Assembly: GCF_001039355.2 (NCBI RefSeq) | Contig: NW_019775384.1 | Span: forward strand, 90,810 to 154,809 | DNA length: 64,000 nt | Direction of reading: 5' to 3' | Source: Lingula anatina | Lineage: Eukaryota; Brachiopoda; Lingulata; Lingulida; Lingulidae | In this document: positions 32,352-45,260 of the stretch, one piece after another | How positions within the stretch are numbered: the stretch's first letter is position 1 | Layout: every line of letters begins with the position of its first letter | Position numbers and translations under genes: made by a program | The notes under the pieces: generated by a model | Database searches by the model: none | What the model saw: only the letters and a program-made list of their open reading frames with translations | What the model was told of the DNA's origin: nothing

Positions 32352-35300
32352 CTAGAGGAAAACATGAATAAAAAGTGATAAATATTCAACAGTTTGAAAC
32401 AATTTAAGGAGTGAGACCGAAAAGTGATCTACTTTAAATAAAGCATGGCAGAACATCAGCTGATCAATGATTTTGCCAGAGGGAGTTAGGGTGGGGGGGC
32501 ATCTGGGGGGGGGGGGGCGCAAAGTTTGCCTTACATAGCTTGGAAAATGTATAAAATGTTGGGTTAATTATTGGACACTGTTTTTATCTGCTTTGAACCA
32601 ATAAATGTTCAGACCCTGATGGTTCAAAATTGATTTGATCACTAATATCACTGAGTATCACTGATGAAGAGAGTATAGAGCTACAAGTTATTTAATCACA
32701 AGCTGCAGCAAATAATATCCATAGGTATATAGGGCAATGATGCCGTGAACCTTAGAGAAAAAGTGCTTAATAAAAGAAAGAAATGATATCCTCATGCACT
32801 TATCACTCATCAACTCGGGCAATTATAGCGCCAAGCTCGAGACATATAGAAAGAAAATTAAAAAGGACATGCCTGCCTCCAAGCCAATATGTATATGTCT
32901 TTTTTCTATTGTAATCCAGCTTTCAACGGGTGTGGTTAAACTAGTCTCACATAGATTGATAAATATGCTGCTGGGTTTGGCATATTAATAGTCACATTTT
33001 TTTCATGGTACCTGTATATTATGATCCTTTGACCTGTGGTATTTGTAACAGATATCATACAAGTCATTTAGGCATATTTGGTACACAGGACCGTAGCCAG
33101 CAATTTCAAAAGGGGGGTTCTTTTTCTGGAAAAGTGGACCATTTTCTATACAAACTTCATGTACCTAGATCAAATTTTACCCAGAGTGGACCTTTTCCCA
33201 GCAAAAAGGGCGGTTCTTTCTAACCCCCCGAACCCCCCCTGGCTACGGGCCTGGTACATGTGGTATACACAAAAGCAAAACAAAATTGAGTCTCAGGATT
33301 GACTCCATTTACTGGCATGCACCTTATGCTGTTGAGTATTGTGTCCCATCTACACAACAGCTTGTCCATAGCTGGCATAAGCATGCATATGAGACAGGCC
33401 TCTAGCCAAACATTTCAAAGATGGTTCTTTCCTGAAAAAATTGACCTTTTCAGGACCCCCTTACTTCATCATACCAGAAAACTGGCACGGAACCCAGATC
33501 AATTACTTTCATGAAAACCAGACATTTTCCAACCACAACTGCCTAATAACATGTATGTCTGCATTAATTTTTTTCATTACATCAGTCACGGTGGGCGTTT
33601 AAGCCATAATGGCTGCTTTTCCACATACAGAAACATTGGTTTTGAGTCAATCATGATTAAAACTAGCCAACTGGAGCTCATGTCATTAAGATTGATCTAT
33701 TTTCAGTCAAATGTGAAGGCAGGCCATCTACTATGTATGGGTAATACCAACACAGGCTAGGTGGTCAATGGGCAGAGGTGGTGATTAGGCGTTTATATGG
33801 CTTCTGAGCATGATTATCCAGTCCATTTAAACAGTCAAGGTTTCGACCCATTGCCGTGAAAGAGGTCCCTGAATGACCATAAAGGGGGCAAGAAACCAGG
33901 GCTGTTAGACACAGAACTGAAAACTGAGTAATCAGATCACAGCAGCATGTTTTCTTTAGAGCAAGAAAAGCTATATTGAGTCATCACATATCATTTTACT
34001 GTGAAGTTTCTAGAATAAAATTTGAGGAAATTTTCAATTATTTTGACCTTCTGTTGCAGAAACTTTGATGTCCTTATATAATAATCATCATAGTAGAATG
34101 TTTGTTCCCAATCAAAATTAAGCCAATTAACTGGCGCTGTTGAGCATGGAGGCTCCATTTAGGCAATTCTCTTGCTTTGTAGCTATGAAAGCTTCTAAAT
34201 AATCATCTCTCAAACTGCTGATATACAGGAAACTGTGCCACTTGACGTGAAAAGAACAATATACATGTAGTCTAACCTAATTCAAAGAATGAAAAAGGTA
34301 CATTTATTTCAGATGTAAGACTAATAAATACTCTTCCGACAGCAAAATCAATTGTATTCTTAATTTAATTTAGTTAATATTCTCTTTAAAAATATATCAT
34401 TTGGTCTATCAAATACAGACTTTCCTTAACCAACATATAGGACAAAATTAAACAACCATTCTGTGTAACCTTCTTCCCCCCCCTCCATATCTCCCTTGCT
34501 GCTCAAGTATGCTTCTAGCAATAAAATCGACTCCCAGAAGTAGTTTCCAAGAATGCCCCCTTAATATCCGATATGTCATGTTTGAAAAGCTGTAAGGAGC
34601 ACCACTTGATAGAACATGTAAACAACCTGGTTTCTTTCCAACAGACGACTAATTGTGCATTGATTCCTTTTTCATGAAGAAGCCCAAAAAGATAATTAAG
34701 GGGAAAGTTAGCAACCTGAAACATGTTAAGACCACGCCATATTATATAGTTCGGATTAGAAAACTGTTGACTTTTCGTTTCTTTCTCTCTCTCTCTCTTT
34801 TTTTTTTTTTTTTTTTTTGATGGGGTGAGAAGGTAAAGTGGAGGATAGGGGTGGGTGGGTTGAAACTGTATGCTAAAAGTTTGGTTCTGATCCTTCAGTA
34901 AAAAAAGAGATCTGTATTGCATGACATACAATTAATTAAATTTACAGAATATGTTGCACATAATGACCTCACTTAAAGCAGATACCTATATGATTATATA
35001 ACCTGGAATATGGTAGTTCCAGATCTGTCTTACAACAATGATTGATATAGTTACATGCATATTACAAACTTTACACATATAACGAACAAAAATGGCCAGA
35101 CCAAATTAGTATATTATAAACATTCTGAATTTTATTGTTACACTATCAATATTGTATGAATGTGGTGCTACAATTGCCCGAGTTGAGGAGTGTTATGAAT
35201 AGTATCGTTTGTTGGTGAAAGTAGGATTCAAACGGAAACGAGCTGCTAACAGACAAAAAGCAACCAATTATAACCAAAACTATACCTCCTTGTTGGAGGT

Positions 35301-35418
35301 AACTAAGAGAGCCTTCATACAAGAAATACAACCTTTCCTTTGGAGATGCTAATGATTGAAGGTTTCAATGATGCAATCATGGTTGGAAGAAGATAGGTTG
35401 AAAGAAAAAGATACTTAC
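32352..35418. other. Intron between exons 4 and 5
   Basis: Holds a G-rich tract near 32492-32518, an intact CGTAGCC-ended element at 33086-33253, a diverged relative near 33393-33500 and a T-run with CT repeat near 34782-34820. No exon supported. Confidence 0.6.
33086..33253. mobile_element. MITE-like element with 15-bp TIR and 5-bp target duplication
   Basis: Ends are CAGGACCGTAGCCAG and CTGGCTACGGGCCTG, inverted repeats with one mismatch, flanked by GTACA on both sides. About 168 bp, with no coding capacity. A second copy in the opposite orientation is at 52771-52949. Confidence 0.85.
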
Positions 35419-35653
35419 ATCTGTCATAAACATCTGTTGGAACATGCACAGTGCTGTAGTTTAGATTTACTCGAACATAATTGAAATGCTCATCTTCGTG
35501 AACAGTCAGATTGAGCCATTCGGGGTTAAATTGCAAATGTTCATTTTCGTCATCCACCATTGTTGGAGGCATGGTGGCACCCGGCTCCGTTGTGACATAG
35601 TTTCCAGTTTTTTCATTTATTTCATTGATTCTTTTGGCATTGTAATAATGAAG
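35419..35653 (-). CDS. CACNA2D3-like: alpha2/delta exon 4 (VWA_N, first Cache strand)
   Basis: A 78-residue exon starting LHYYNAKRINE and ending VHVPTDVYDR. It matches the conserved (Y/F)-(Y/F)-N-A start and the V-x-(V/I)-P-T-(D/N)-(V/I/M)-Y motif. It carries N-glycosylation sequons NLT and NYS. An acidic stretch, HEDEHFNYVRVNLNYST, precedes the VPTD motif. Phase 0/1; acceptor after a T12 tract, donor AGAT|GTAAGT. Confidence 0.95.
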
Positions 35654-37313
35654 CTGGAAAAAAAAAAAAGACGCAAGTTGTGAATGCTTCCCAATTATAT
35701 CAACATGTATACAAAGTGGCAAAATAACCCCATGACACAGCACACGAGTGTTTTTCAGCCTTTTCCACTGAAGATTACTTTTATGACTTCTGCTTTTATT
35801 ACAAAGAAAAAAAAAATACATATTTTGTGAATACTACAAAACTGGCATTTATACTTGTGTAAAATTTTCAAAATGAATTGACAAAGAGGGGCATGAGATT
35901 TGTACAACACTTCACGACAAGAGTACATCTTTACTTTTGCCAGCACAAAAATGTCAGTAAAGATGTTTACGTCCTTGAAAATTGAAAAACCCTATCAACT
36001 GCTATCAAGGCAATCAAATAATCGAAATGGTAACTGCTTCCCGTCAACAACTATCGGTCTTTCAGAAAATGTAAAGGAACTAAAAAGACTTGAATGTCCA
36101 AAATCAAAAACGTACTTAACCTGCAGTGCACAGACTCAATTTGGAAAACAAATTAATTTCTCTAAAGGTCAATCCACTTTTTTTATTTTGCTCATGTAGT
36201 GTCTATTATTCCCTGTGTAGGAAGAAATCATCCACCTACTCGACATTAATTGCTAATTGCCAATTGCTATAATAACTTCATTTTCTCAAATCTAACACCA
36301 ATAATCAAGAAATTTACATTCCTCACATGGGGTGGCAACAAGACTGTGAAACTGATAAATAAAAAAGGAATACAAAATGACAAACTTGTGGTGAACAATA
36401 ATGAAAAGCCCTTTAGGTAACTGTGAAAAGTCAGATTTCATTTCTCAAAAGCAGTTTCCCTCTGTGCTTTTCCCTCGTTTGTTGTCATTTTTGTTACGAT
36501 TTGATTTGACTGCTTCTGATTGGTTGTTTTACAGCAAAGTCGTGGATCGGACCAAGAAGTTTTCTTGTAATCAGAACTGCGTTTGTCACATAGTTGATGC
36601 TAGATGTAGCAGAAAAGTTTTCAAAATTTTAATTTTATGATCATAATGTACCTAATACACATTTCCTCAAATGTGGCTACAAGGCAAGGTTAAATTCAGT
36701 CAAATAAATAACACTTTTTTCACAGCTGAAAAAAAAAAGAGAGAAAAAAAAAACACAAATGAGATCATTTGGATTCAGTGTCACAGCCCCTTAGCCTAAT
36801 ACCATACATTCTTGAAAGTCACACAGTGCTCTCTGTACCCCTTGTTTATTTGATTAATAAGTTATGGATTCAAAGGAAAATTACATTTCCCAAGGGTAAT
36901 TAAGTTACAATCATCAGTATTCAGCCTTATTTTGTCTAACAGAAAGATGACCCAAGCCCAGGATAGGTTTAGAAACCTCTCACACTGCTTGAGTTGACAT
37001 TAGGTTCCGGTCCTTTATTAAATCAATGACTTCCTCGAGTGTGATTCCCTTGGCCACTTGCTTGCACATCCTGTAGGCTAAAATGTCACAGCTAGTTGAA
37101 ATGTCAAAGTTAGTTGAAAAGTCACAGCTTGTGGTGACATTGAACGATAAGGGTGAAAGCAATTAAGTGGAATCTCCCACATGTATATGCCAATACAGAC
37201 ACCAACCTGTATTGGATGTTTTACACAATGTAATAAAGAAAACACCGCTTAATAAGCACTTATATTTCTATATCATGCATTTAAATATAGTATCACATCT
37301 TTTAAAAACTTAC
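35654..37313. other. Intron between exons 3 and 4
   Basis: AT-rich, with no exon or clear repeat seen. Open frames near 36401-36640 and 35900-36199 have no recognisable similarity. Confidence 0.55.
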
Positions 37314-37373
37314 ATCTATCTCTGGATCAAACGTATGCTGTTTATTGGCTTCTTCTGCTGCTTCAACAAGTCT
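37314..37373 (-). CDS. CACNA2D3-like: alpha2/delta exon 3 (VWA_N helix)
   Basis: A 60-nt exon encoding RLVEAAEEANKQHTFDPEID. LVEAAEEA is essentially the alpha2delta-3 sequence at this point. Phase 0/0, acceptor TTCTAG|AGA, donor GAT|GTAAGT. Confidence 0.95.
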
Positions 37374-37705
37374 CTAGAACAAAAAAGGCAAAATATTTAA
37401 AAAGCAACATAAAGTTAAATATATTAAGTTAAGGACAAGGACTTGAGGTTTTTAAAAAAATGTATGTAATCTGGCATTATTGTTAAAGAGGACCTGAAAT
37501 TTTTTCATAGAATGTCGCCGTTTATCTTGAAGCAGTACTTTATCTACTGCCATCAGCAAGTCCAATAGTTTTCATTAAAATTTACAAAATTTAAAGACAG
37601 AAATTGGGCTTTAAGTTAAAGATGTGATTCATCTTGCTTTTAAAGTTAAGACTTTTGGGAAAAAATTCCTTCATGAGCAGCACATGTAAATATTCATCCA
37701 AGCCA

Positions 37706-37878
37706 AGGGGGTTGTAGGGTTTCGAAGGGGGGGGATTCAAACACACCACCCGCCAGAAAAAAAAATCCCTTCCGAATCAAAATTTGACTCTGGTTCTTTG
37801 CCATTGTTCATTTAATGGTAACATGGTTCGCTTTTTTTCAGACCCCCATCCCTTTTAAAATTCCTAGCTACAGGTTTG
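37706..37878. mobile_element. Degenerate CGTAGCC-family element
   Basis: Begins GTAGGGTTTCGAAGGGGGGG and ends CCTAGCTACAGGTTTG, with CAAAATTTGACTCTGGTTC inside. Layout follows 33086-33253. Confidence 0.5.
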
Positions 37879-38825
37879 AGCAATGTCACCTGTATGAAGA
37901 TCTTCGCTCATGATTCCTCAACTCTACTCAGTGCCAGCTCATTACTACTAAATCCATCACTCAATCTCAAAGTCTTCATTTATGGACAGCATACTCTCGC
38001 TTCTTCATTTGTTTTCTTGTCTTACTCGTACACAGTACATCATTAGCAGAACACTTAGTTTGTAATCTAGCCGGTCATTCATCATTAAGATGAATTGCTG
38101 CACAATTTCTGCCTATCTCAGATATCATGCCATGCATTGGAATTAAGAACTAAGACAGGAGAGATGGCAATAAAACCGTGATCAAATACCCATAAGTTCA
38201 CACGTACAATGTAATTTCTCTTTAATAATAAAATGCCTACTCATATACATTCACAGGTGTGATGCAATTTATCTTCATAATGATCGAATGCTTATCAACT
38301 GTTACTAATATATTCATATTTTCCCAGGGACAATGTACTTTATCTTTTAATTGACAGTCAAATGCCTATATTTAGAGGAATGACATAATTACATCATTAC
38401 AATAGGGCAATTAGTATAAGAAGTAATAAAACAATTATTATGACTAATCAGATGTATTAATTGGTGCATTGGAAAAAAAAACTGTACTGTTGTAATATCT
38501 GTGGCATTCAGAAACCATTAACACTTCATAAAAAACAATTCTTCTTTTGTTAATAAATACAGTCACCAAGTACTTGTAGCAGCTGTTCAAGAACCTTCTA
38601 ATGTTCCCCAATGTCTCTCCTAATGATTCCATAGATTGAGAAAAAAAGGGGATATTGATGATATGTGCTGAAGGCAAAATGTACTAAGAAATTGATACTC
38701 ATGTAGTGTTATTACCATGGAGTACATGAATGATGGTCAGACCAAGACTTGAATACAAACTTTAAATCTAAGAGATATGTACACAAATGCATGCATCTCC
38801 TTCCATCCCCCCTCCCCTCCCCCAC

Positions 38826-38933
38826 CCTCTCTCTCTCTCTCTCTCTCGCTGTCTCTCTATCTCTTTTTCTCTCTCCCTTGCTGTCTCTCTCTCTTTCTCC
38901 CTTGCTGTCTCTCTCTCTCTCTCTCCCTTGCTG

Positions 38934-38969
<36 letters not shown>

Positions 38970-38998
38970 CCTGTCTCTCTCCCCCTGTCTCTCTCTCT
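38826..38998. repeat. CT-rich low-complexity tract
   Basis: Interrupted (CT)n with repeated CCCTTGCTGTCTCT blocks, about 170 bp. Confidence 0.95.
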
Positions 38999-39702
38999 AG
39001 TGAACACATGTAATTAAGTTGTTGAAGATTCCATGGGACGTGAGACAGAGGCAATCATACAGTGGCTTGATTAATTCATATGTACATGTGCCCAGAAATG
39101 AGCTAAAATGCACCATTTTCTTCATGTACTTCTCTATGAGATTGCTTCAAGGGATATTAGCAACATGCAAATACCACATGTACAGCATATAGAAGAACCC
39201 CCCCCCATTCCCCCCAAATATGCCTTTTTTAAGAGAGAGGAATAAACCAGTGAGAACACATTTAATACAAACCAGAAAGGAGAGAGAGAAGTGGCTGTTA
39301 CTTAGAGCCACCTCCCTAACCTCCATGACAATTTAAAATCCTAAATTGCTGCACAACTATATTACAGTATGGCAAAATGGAGATATCATGCTCAGTCAAA
39401 CACATACATTTTTACACCGAGTGCCTTCAATGATGCAGAAAAATAACCTTTGAGAATACAATGATCAGATCAGGAAGTTACCAATACCGCTTGCATGTCA
39501 TATGCCTATGATTATCCCGAGTATTTCTACTTGATTTGTTTTGTGTGTGACTTCATTTGTAAAAGCCTACAGCCAGATGATGTGAACCATCTTAATTTTG
39601 CATGTTTTATACAGATAAGTATTGGAGGTAATCCTTTGGATGTCTTCTTTACAGGATTATGGTTTATATTGTCTGTCTCACTGTCTTCAGGCGTCTTAAT
39701 TA

Positions 39703-39709
39703 TGTGTGT

Positions 39710-39746
<37 letters not shown>

Positions 39747-39774
39747 TGTGTGTGTATGTGTGTGTGTGTGTGCA
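39703..39774. repeat. (GT)n microsatellite
   Basis: Interrupted GT repeat followed by alternating GCATGTGTAC sequence. Confidence 0.95.
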
Positions 39775-39996
39775 TGTGTACACTTGCATGTGTACGTGCA
39801 TGCATGCATTTCATAAACAAAAAAAGATGAAAATTAAACCATACTGATCAAATCAGTAGTGCAGTTACATCACCACAAAAAAAGGCAAAAAAATATCAGA
39901 TCTCCTCTAGGAAACACATACTCACAAAATCACACACTAGTACATTAAAAGTAGAAAAAAAAACACACTCCTCTTGATTACTAGTAACAATCTGCA

Positions 39997-40353
39997 TTAA
40001 TCATACCAGAGTACAGAGAAGCACCATGGGAGAAAACCCAATACGATCCCAATGCCCCTACTGGTGTAGCTGTACTCCCCCCCTGGGGCAGAGATCAGTC
40101 CCCCCGGGGACTTGGACTGAGGCATTAGGGGACCAGAAGATGAGATGTAGAGTTCACGAGGTCCATGTTTAATACATACTAATAACAGCTTCAATGAAAT
40201 TAGTTTGCTTTTCAGTGGACCAATTCCACGCGCCTTAATTTCGTCAATAGTTATTATACTACACAGCTGGCCAGTTAACAATGATAAGCAGAAAAATAAA
40301 CGTAAACATACGAAATTCATATATATTTCCCAATATATTGACAAGTGATACAT
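39997..40353 (-). CDS. Tentative small secreted/anchored protein ORF inside intron
   Basis: A 118-codon open frame on the host-gene strand. The internal Met at about 40320 begins MNFVCLRLFFCLSLLTGQL, which looks like a signal peptide. The middle is Ser/Pro/Gly rich (SSSGPLMPQSKSPGG) and the C-terminus is hydrophobic (GIGIVLGFLPWCF). I recognise no family and see no introns, promoter or poly(A) signal. It could be chance or a transposon fragment. Confidence 0.2.
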   Translation of the reverse strand: MYHLSIYWEIYMNFVCLRLFFCLSLLTGQLCSIITIDEIKARGIGPLKSKLISLKLLLVCIKHGPRELYISSSGPLMPQSKSPGGLISAPGGEYSYTSRGIGIVLGFLPWCFSVLWYD

Positions 40354-40767
40354 AAATTCAAGTGATAAAAAGGAAGCACATACTCATGTAACAGAACTTT
40401 CCCGATTGTAACCAATGTCAGCTAGTACACTAATGTTGGTCCAAGATTACTGGTTTTAGTGAATGATCCACAGCTAATTTCTTCTGTCTGCACTTAAGAC
40501 CTGCTCAAATTCTGGAGGCTATGACTAGAATAAGTCTTAATTAAGAAGACAAATTGCTAGCAGTGCAACAACCAGCTGTCCCTACTTTCTATTCTCTCAC
40601 GCCAATTCATGTCGTACCATAATAACGGACCCCCTGGACCAGGTTGAACCAAAAAAAGCTTGGTCTTAATTTATAGACCAAAAATGTTGTCCATTTTGTC
40701 ACAATGCAAATCCAAATTAATTTAATCATATGAAATACTGTCCTAACATACTTCAGACCAATATTTT

Positions 40768-41332
40768 ACTAAGAGCAGATTCTCAACGAATTGAGCCAGG
40801 CTTTACAAAGCCGGTGACCTAAAAATGGCGGACGTACATGAAAGAAAAACCGCCTAATCTTTTAAAAGTCTCTCAGCCTCCCCACACGTCGTCCCTGCAG
40901 GGTACAGTAATTAAATCTCGGCTCCAACCTCCAACTACGTCTACTGGGGCTGGGTAGTTCTGTGAATATCTCTGGTGATATTATCTCCGTAGATAGTCGA
41001 TTCGTTGCTGCTCTACGGGCCAATTCATTCCTTTTTCGTCTCTGTTTTGACAGATAATAAAACAGAAGAGCTTTTTTTCCTTCGAACGCCTTCAGCCGCC
41101 ATGCTTTCTTCACCACGAGTTTAACTGATGAGCATGTGCACTTAATATTTCTCAGGTAGCTTCCGCATGGCGAATGGAGCCGAGATTTAATTACTGTATC
41201 CCGCAGGGACGACGTGTGGGGAGGCGGAGAGACTATTAAAAGATTAGGCGGTTTTCTTTCATGTACGTCTGCCATTTTTAGGTCACCGGCTTTGTAAAGC
41301 CTGGCTTAATTCGTTGAGAATCCGCTCTTAGT
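40768..41332. mobile_element. Large foldback element with ~157-bp arms
   Basis: Arms at about 40768-40925 and 41176-41332 are near-perfect inverted copies (ACTAAGAGC...TCTCGGCTCC against GAGCCGAGA...GCTCTTAGT), with a ~250-bp centre. A 137-codon minus-strand frame (40862-41275) starts MADVHERKPPNLL inside the right arm in a good initiation context and has a basic stretch, KQRRKRNELARR. The left arm carries the same start with a one-base insertion. No TSD was found. Confidence 0.8.
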
Positions 41333-42226
41333 GGACTAAAGTGAAATTATCTTGCACTGTAGTTGACTAAATTTTACGTCTAAAACCTCTGGCCAATTTT
41401 AGTTAGCTAGCGACAAAGTTAGCAACTTTAATTAGCTGTTTTGTGAAACCAGCCCCTGGTTATTTTGTAAAAAGGAATCAAAGCATTATTTTAAGAAGTA
41501 CACAGCTGCACATTAGCCACGATCTCTGACTGATGCACTTTCAATTCTTGCTTCTGTTCTTCTTCAATAATGTGTGGCAGTTCACAGCACCTGTGCCATA
41601 TTCTGTATACTATTCTGTATCAGTTTCTACACAATCTCTGCTCACTGACTGTTATTAAGTGAGCAAGCAGTTTCAAATTTTTTTCTCCAAAAATTGGTCT
41701 ACTTTGGCTCAATTTAAATCCATTAAAGTCATGTAGTGATCTACTAAATAACATTAGTACAGGGGATCCAGGTCTGAAACAATAAATCCTTCTCCATCTT
41801 GCTATAAAACAGGCATTTAACTGAAATACGTCTGATTTTATTACTGATTTAATTATCTTCAGTCAAAGCAAAAATAAAATATCGGTCTCAAAGTTTACAT
41901 CCATTTTCAGGTGAAATTTCTCTCGTGAAACAGGACCCAGTATATATAGCCATATCTGTGTCCAAATTAAAAGTGAATCTTCAGTACACAATAACTCATT
42001 ATGCAAGCTAATAGCTGTACTAAGTATACTTTGGGTGACATGTGATACAAATGAGTAATTGCAACCAGTCAATATCTTTTAACTCAGCTAGTTACATGTA
42101 TGAAAAAAAAAGACTGTTTGCAACAGGTTAAAACCTTTCAAAAGCTTTTACCATTGCTTTGGACTCAATGTGACAACAGCAATTAACCCCTGTTTACCTT
42201 GTTAATTCAGTGAACCATTTCTATGT

Positions 42227-42230
42227 CAAA

Positions 42231-42301
<71 letters not shown>

Positions 42302-42333
42302 ATGAATGAATAAATAAATAAATAAATAAATAA
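42227..42333. repeat. (AAAT)n microsatellite
   Basis: About 26 AAAT units with AATGAATG interruptions. Confidence 0.95.
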
Positions 42334-43424
42334 TGGCTAACTCAAGAGAAAGTCACCATGAGCAAAAAGCATCTTACCAAGATAATGAAATTACCCTTGG
42401 TCATTGTGAAAAAGCCGTATCTTGATTTAATGCACATTTATTGGCTATTCTGATGGTCATTTTCTGCCATACGCCAGATGATCTGAGAGATAAATCTGAT
42501 GGTAATTGAGCGAAATGGGTTCGGTCACAGTTAAAAGCAATTAAAGACAGTCATTCCATATGGCTTAATGTTACTTTCTGTTCAATCACAATCAAATAAT
42601 AAGGAAGACATCACAAAAAGTCTTGCCTGTCTTGCTATAAACCAGAAGCCATGTATTCTGTGCTATAAAACAGGCAGAATGTTTCATTTACTTGGACTTC
42701 TACTGATTTATCTTGGGTCACAGTAAGTCTTTTCCAAGGCATTGTCTGTGGATAGCTGATAGAGGGCAGCACTGTCAAGAGTGCCCCACATACAATAGAC
42801 AAAACTCCCCCCACCCCCACCCCACCAATATTCTTCTACTGCAAGAGGTCATGCATGAAAAAAAAAACAGCAATCTTAAGTTTCTAATTGATTGGTGCAT
42901 ATGGCAATCATTGATCCACTGTAGGCAAATCACAAAAGATTTGGATTCTTCATCAGCTGGAAATAAATCTTCACGGATGATGGAATGATGAATTGGTTGT
43001 TTGATTGTTAATCGGATTTCAATTATGTCCCTCTTCAGTTGTCTGTTCATCATCACCAGTCTGACTGTACAGTTCCTCAAACCATTTTTCATCTTCAGTT
43101 TATTTCTACAGAAATTGCTAATTAAATTTGAACAAAATGAATGAATGTAATTTCCTCTCAAACAGCATTTGGTTAGTGATACTAAAATCTGCTGATTCAA
43201 TGTAGCAAACAAGTAACTAAAATGTACTGATGAACCATGAAAAAAAGTTGAAATAACTTAAGGGTTTGAAAATTGAAGTAATTATGGTAATCAGATCTGC
43301 CAGATTAGATAATCTGGAAGAAAGGCAATCATGAGAAATGTTTCAGAGAATTAGAATTCTGATTGCCAATCCATCGTTTTTAATCAAGTGCTTGAAATTA
43401 TGATGTCTTAGGGCACATTCACAA

Positions 43425-43712
43425 TGAAACTATCACACTTAGTAGATCGATCCAACCCCGAAGGGACTTTTGCTGAATGCAACCAGATTAATTGAATGAT
43501 TTGCTATGGGCTGATTAACTTTTGTGTGCATTTGGTCCCACTCAACATGAAGTAAAAAAAAAAGCTTCTACAAGACAAGCGCAAGTGAAAGTTAATCACC
43601 CCTAGCTGCTCCAAGAAGTATATTATTCAGTTCATCTAAGTGCATTCAGGTAAATCCAAGCAGAGTTGGATCGATCTACATTGTGCAAAACTTTCATTGT
43701 GAACAGACCGCT
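43425..43712. mobile_element. Foldback copy, GATCGATC family
   Basis: TCACAATGAAACTATCACAC to CAAAACTTTCATTGTGAACA. The left block TAGATCGATCCAACCCCG answers AGAGTTGGATCGATCTACA on the right, and GAATGCAACC/GTGCATTCAGG blocks are shared with the copy at 57908-58161. Confidence 0.75.
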
Positions 43713-44439
43713 AAGAGCTGTTCCTACACAGTGACTAGCTGCATGAGCCTGCTGTTTGTGGGAACTTTCACTTTCACTTACTGTTTGGGCTGAATCTAAA
43801 CCTGTCAACCAAAATTACATCCACGAGACTATTTTTAATGTTTTTTTAAAAAGGTCATTTTGTGGTGACACATTTTGCCCTCTTTATTTTGCATAAACCA
43901 CATGGGCATAAAGTTCACTTCCATGCTGGTAGCTTCAGGATGCCATATCTCCTTGAAATGAGTCATGTACAAGAACATGATTGATCTTCCTCAACTGCCT
44001 TCTTAACTAAGAAATTGTCCAGATGAAATTGAAATGTTCTTAATGTCAATTAAGTCCCCACGTCTTTGCGTGCATTTATTGAGAATCAATAGCTTGATTT
44101 AACAGCAGTGTCTACGCCATAAACTCTGCCCTACTTGTTGCATGTGCTGGTTCAGAACCGCACTTCTCACATTAATATTCTTGGTTTTTGATTGAGATTT
44201 GATATACAGAATTACCTACTGAATCATCTTCATTCAGACATTTCTGTGACATATCTTCTATGAAACTGTTCAAAGCTGATCTTAAAAAATGACTTCCTAC
44301 ACCTACACTCACTTTCATTCAGATATATTAGATCAACAGATGAACTTGCTACAGCTAGATGCACGCTTGTCATATGCAATGTGAATCCAATAATTACCAG
44401 CTGTAGCAATGCAATGAAAGACATTTCAGTCCATTTGTG

Positions 44440-44900
44440 ATCCACAGAACTGTCACTTGTATGGGTATTTTCACACTCATCATGTATCCAGAAAGTTGTA
44501 CATTGCATGCATGGACACCTTAAACTTACCATGCCTCTGTAGAACTGTCAAAGCTGTGGACAATCACACTCAAAGTGTGTCCTTAAAGATATCAACTGTA
44601 TATGAGTATTTTTTCACACTTGCCATGTGTCCCTGAAATGGCCATTTGTTAATGGACACTTTTTTTACTCACTTAATTTGTGGTGTTTATTTAAAATATG
44701 TCAACTGTATGCATGGTCACTTTCACACAGTTTGTGTCTGTGAGTGTCAAATGTACCAGTATGGTCATGATCACACCATATGAGTTATCCTTTAACTGTC
44801 ACATGTAAATAGGCACCCACACATAATAGGTTGTTTTGTCTCCGAGTGTCCGTAAAGCTGTCAAGTGTGTGGTCACTGTCACCATTTCTGTGTTGCTGTA
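44440..44900. repeat. Degenerate tandem repeat, roughly 80-bp period
   Basis: Blocks such as AACTGTCAAAGCTGTG, GTGTGTCCTTAAAGATATC, CATGTGTCCCTGAAATGG and GTGTCCGTAAAGCTGTCAAG recur with strong drift. Confidence 0.5.
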
Positions 44901-45152
44901 AATCGGTTGAAATTCACCTTCACATACATATTCGCAGGTTAAATGGTTTATTTTGGACTCCCTGTACCCAAAATCCTAGGGAAACCTGAGACTGTTTAGA
45001 TCTGAATTATCTAATTAGAATTGTTACAAAACATACTGAATAAACGTGAAGGGGTGGGTCCAGCAATTTTATGTGAATTGGAGTAAAACGAAATCATAGG
45101 CCTTCACTTTCTTAGAGCAATCTAAAAAATATATCCCAAACACCATACTCAC

Positions 45153-45260
45153 GCTTATTGCGTCTTCCTTCTTCCGTAGCATTTTCTCCATATTTGTGGA
45201 CACTGTGTCTAGTATTTTGGTGCCATTCATAATTTCTACCTTGGCCTCATCTTCATAACA
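45153..45260 (-). CDS. CACNA2D3-like: alpha2/delta exon 2 (VWA_N region)
   Basis: Encodes 36 residues, including NGTKILDTVSTNMEKMLRKK. This matches the family pattern N-G-x-x-L-V-x-x-x-x-x-N-(I/M)-E-x-(L/M)-x-x-K just before the LVEAAEEA helix. Phase 0/0. The acceptor follows a long T run and the donor is AGC|GTGAGT. The intron before it is about 10.4 kb and the one after it about 7.8 kb. Confidence 0.92.

Larger units (their letters stand above)
37374..45152. other. Large intron between exons 2 and 3
   Basis: Contains a CGTAGCC-family relic (37706-37878), a CT-rich tract (38826-38998), a GT repeat (39703-39774), a candidate small secreted-protein ORF (39997-40353), a large foldback (40768-41332), an AAAT repeat (42227-42333), a GATCGATC-family copy (43425-43712) and a degenerate tandem repeat (44440-44900). 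Confidence 0.6.

Noticed and set aside
38749-39054. Several open frames on both strands rich in Ser-Leu or Arg-Glu
   Set aside because: Translations of a CT/GA low-complexity tract.
42775-43212. 145-codon minus-strand open frame
   Set aside because: No recognisable domain, mixed composition, and no phase-compatible splice sites linking it to the neighbouring exons.
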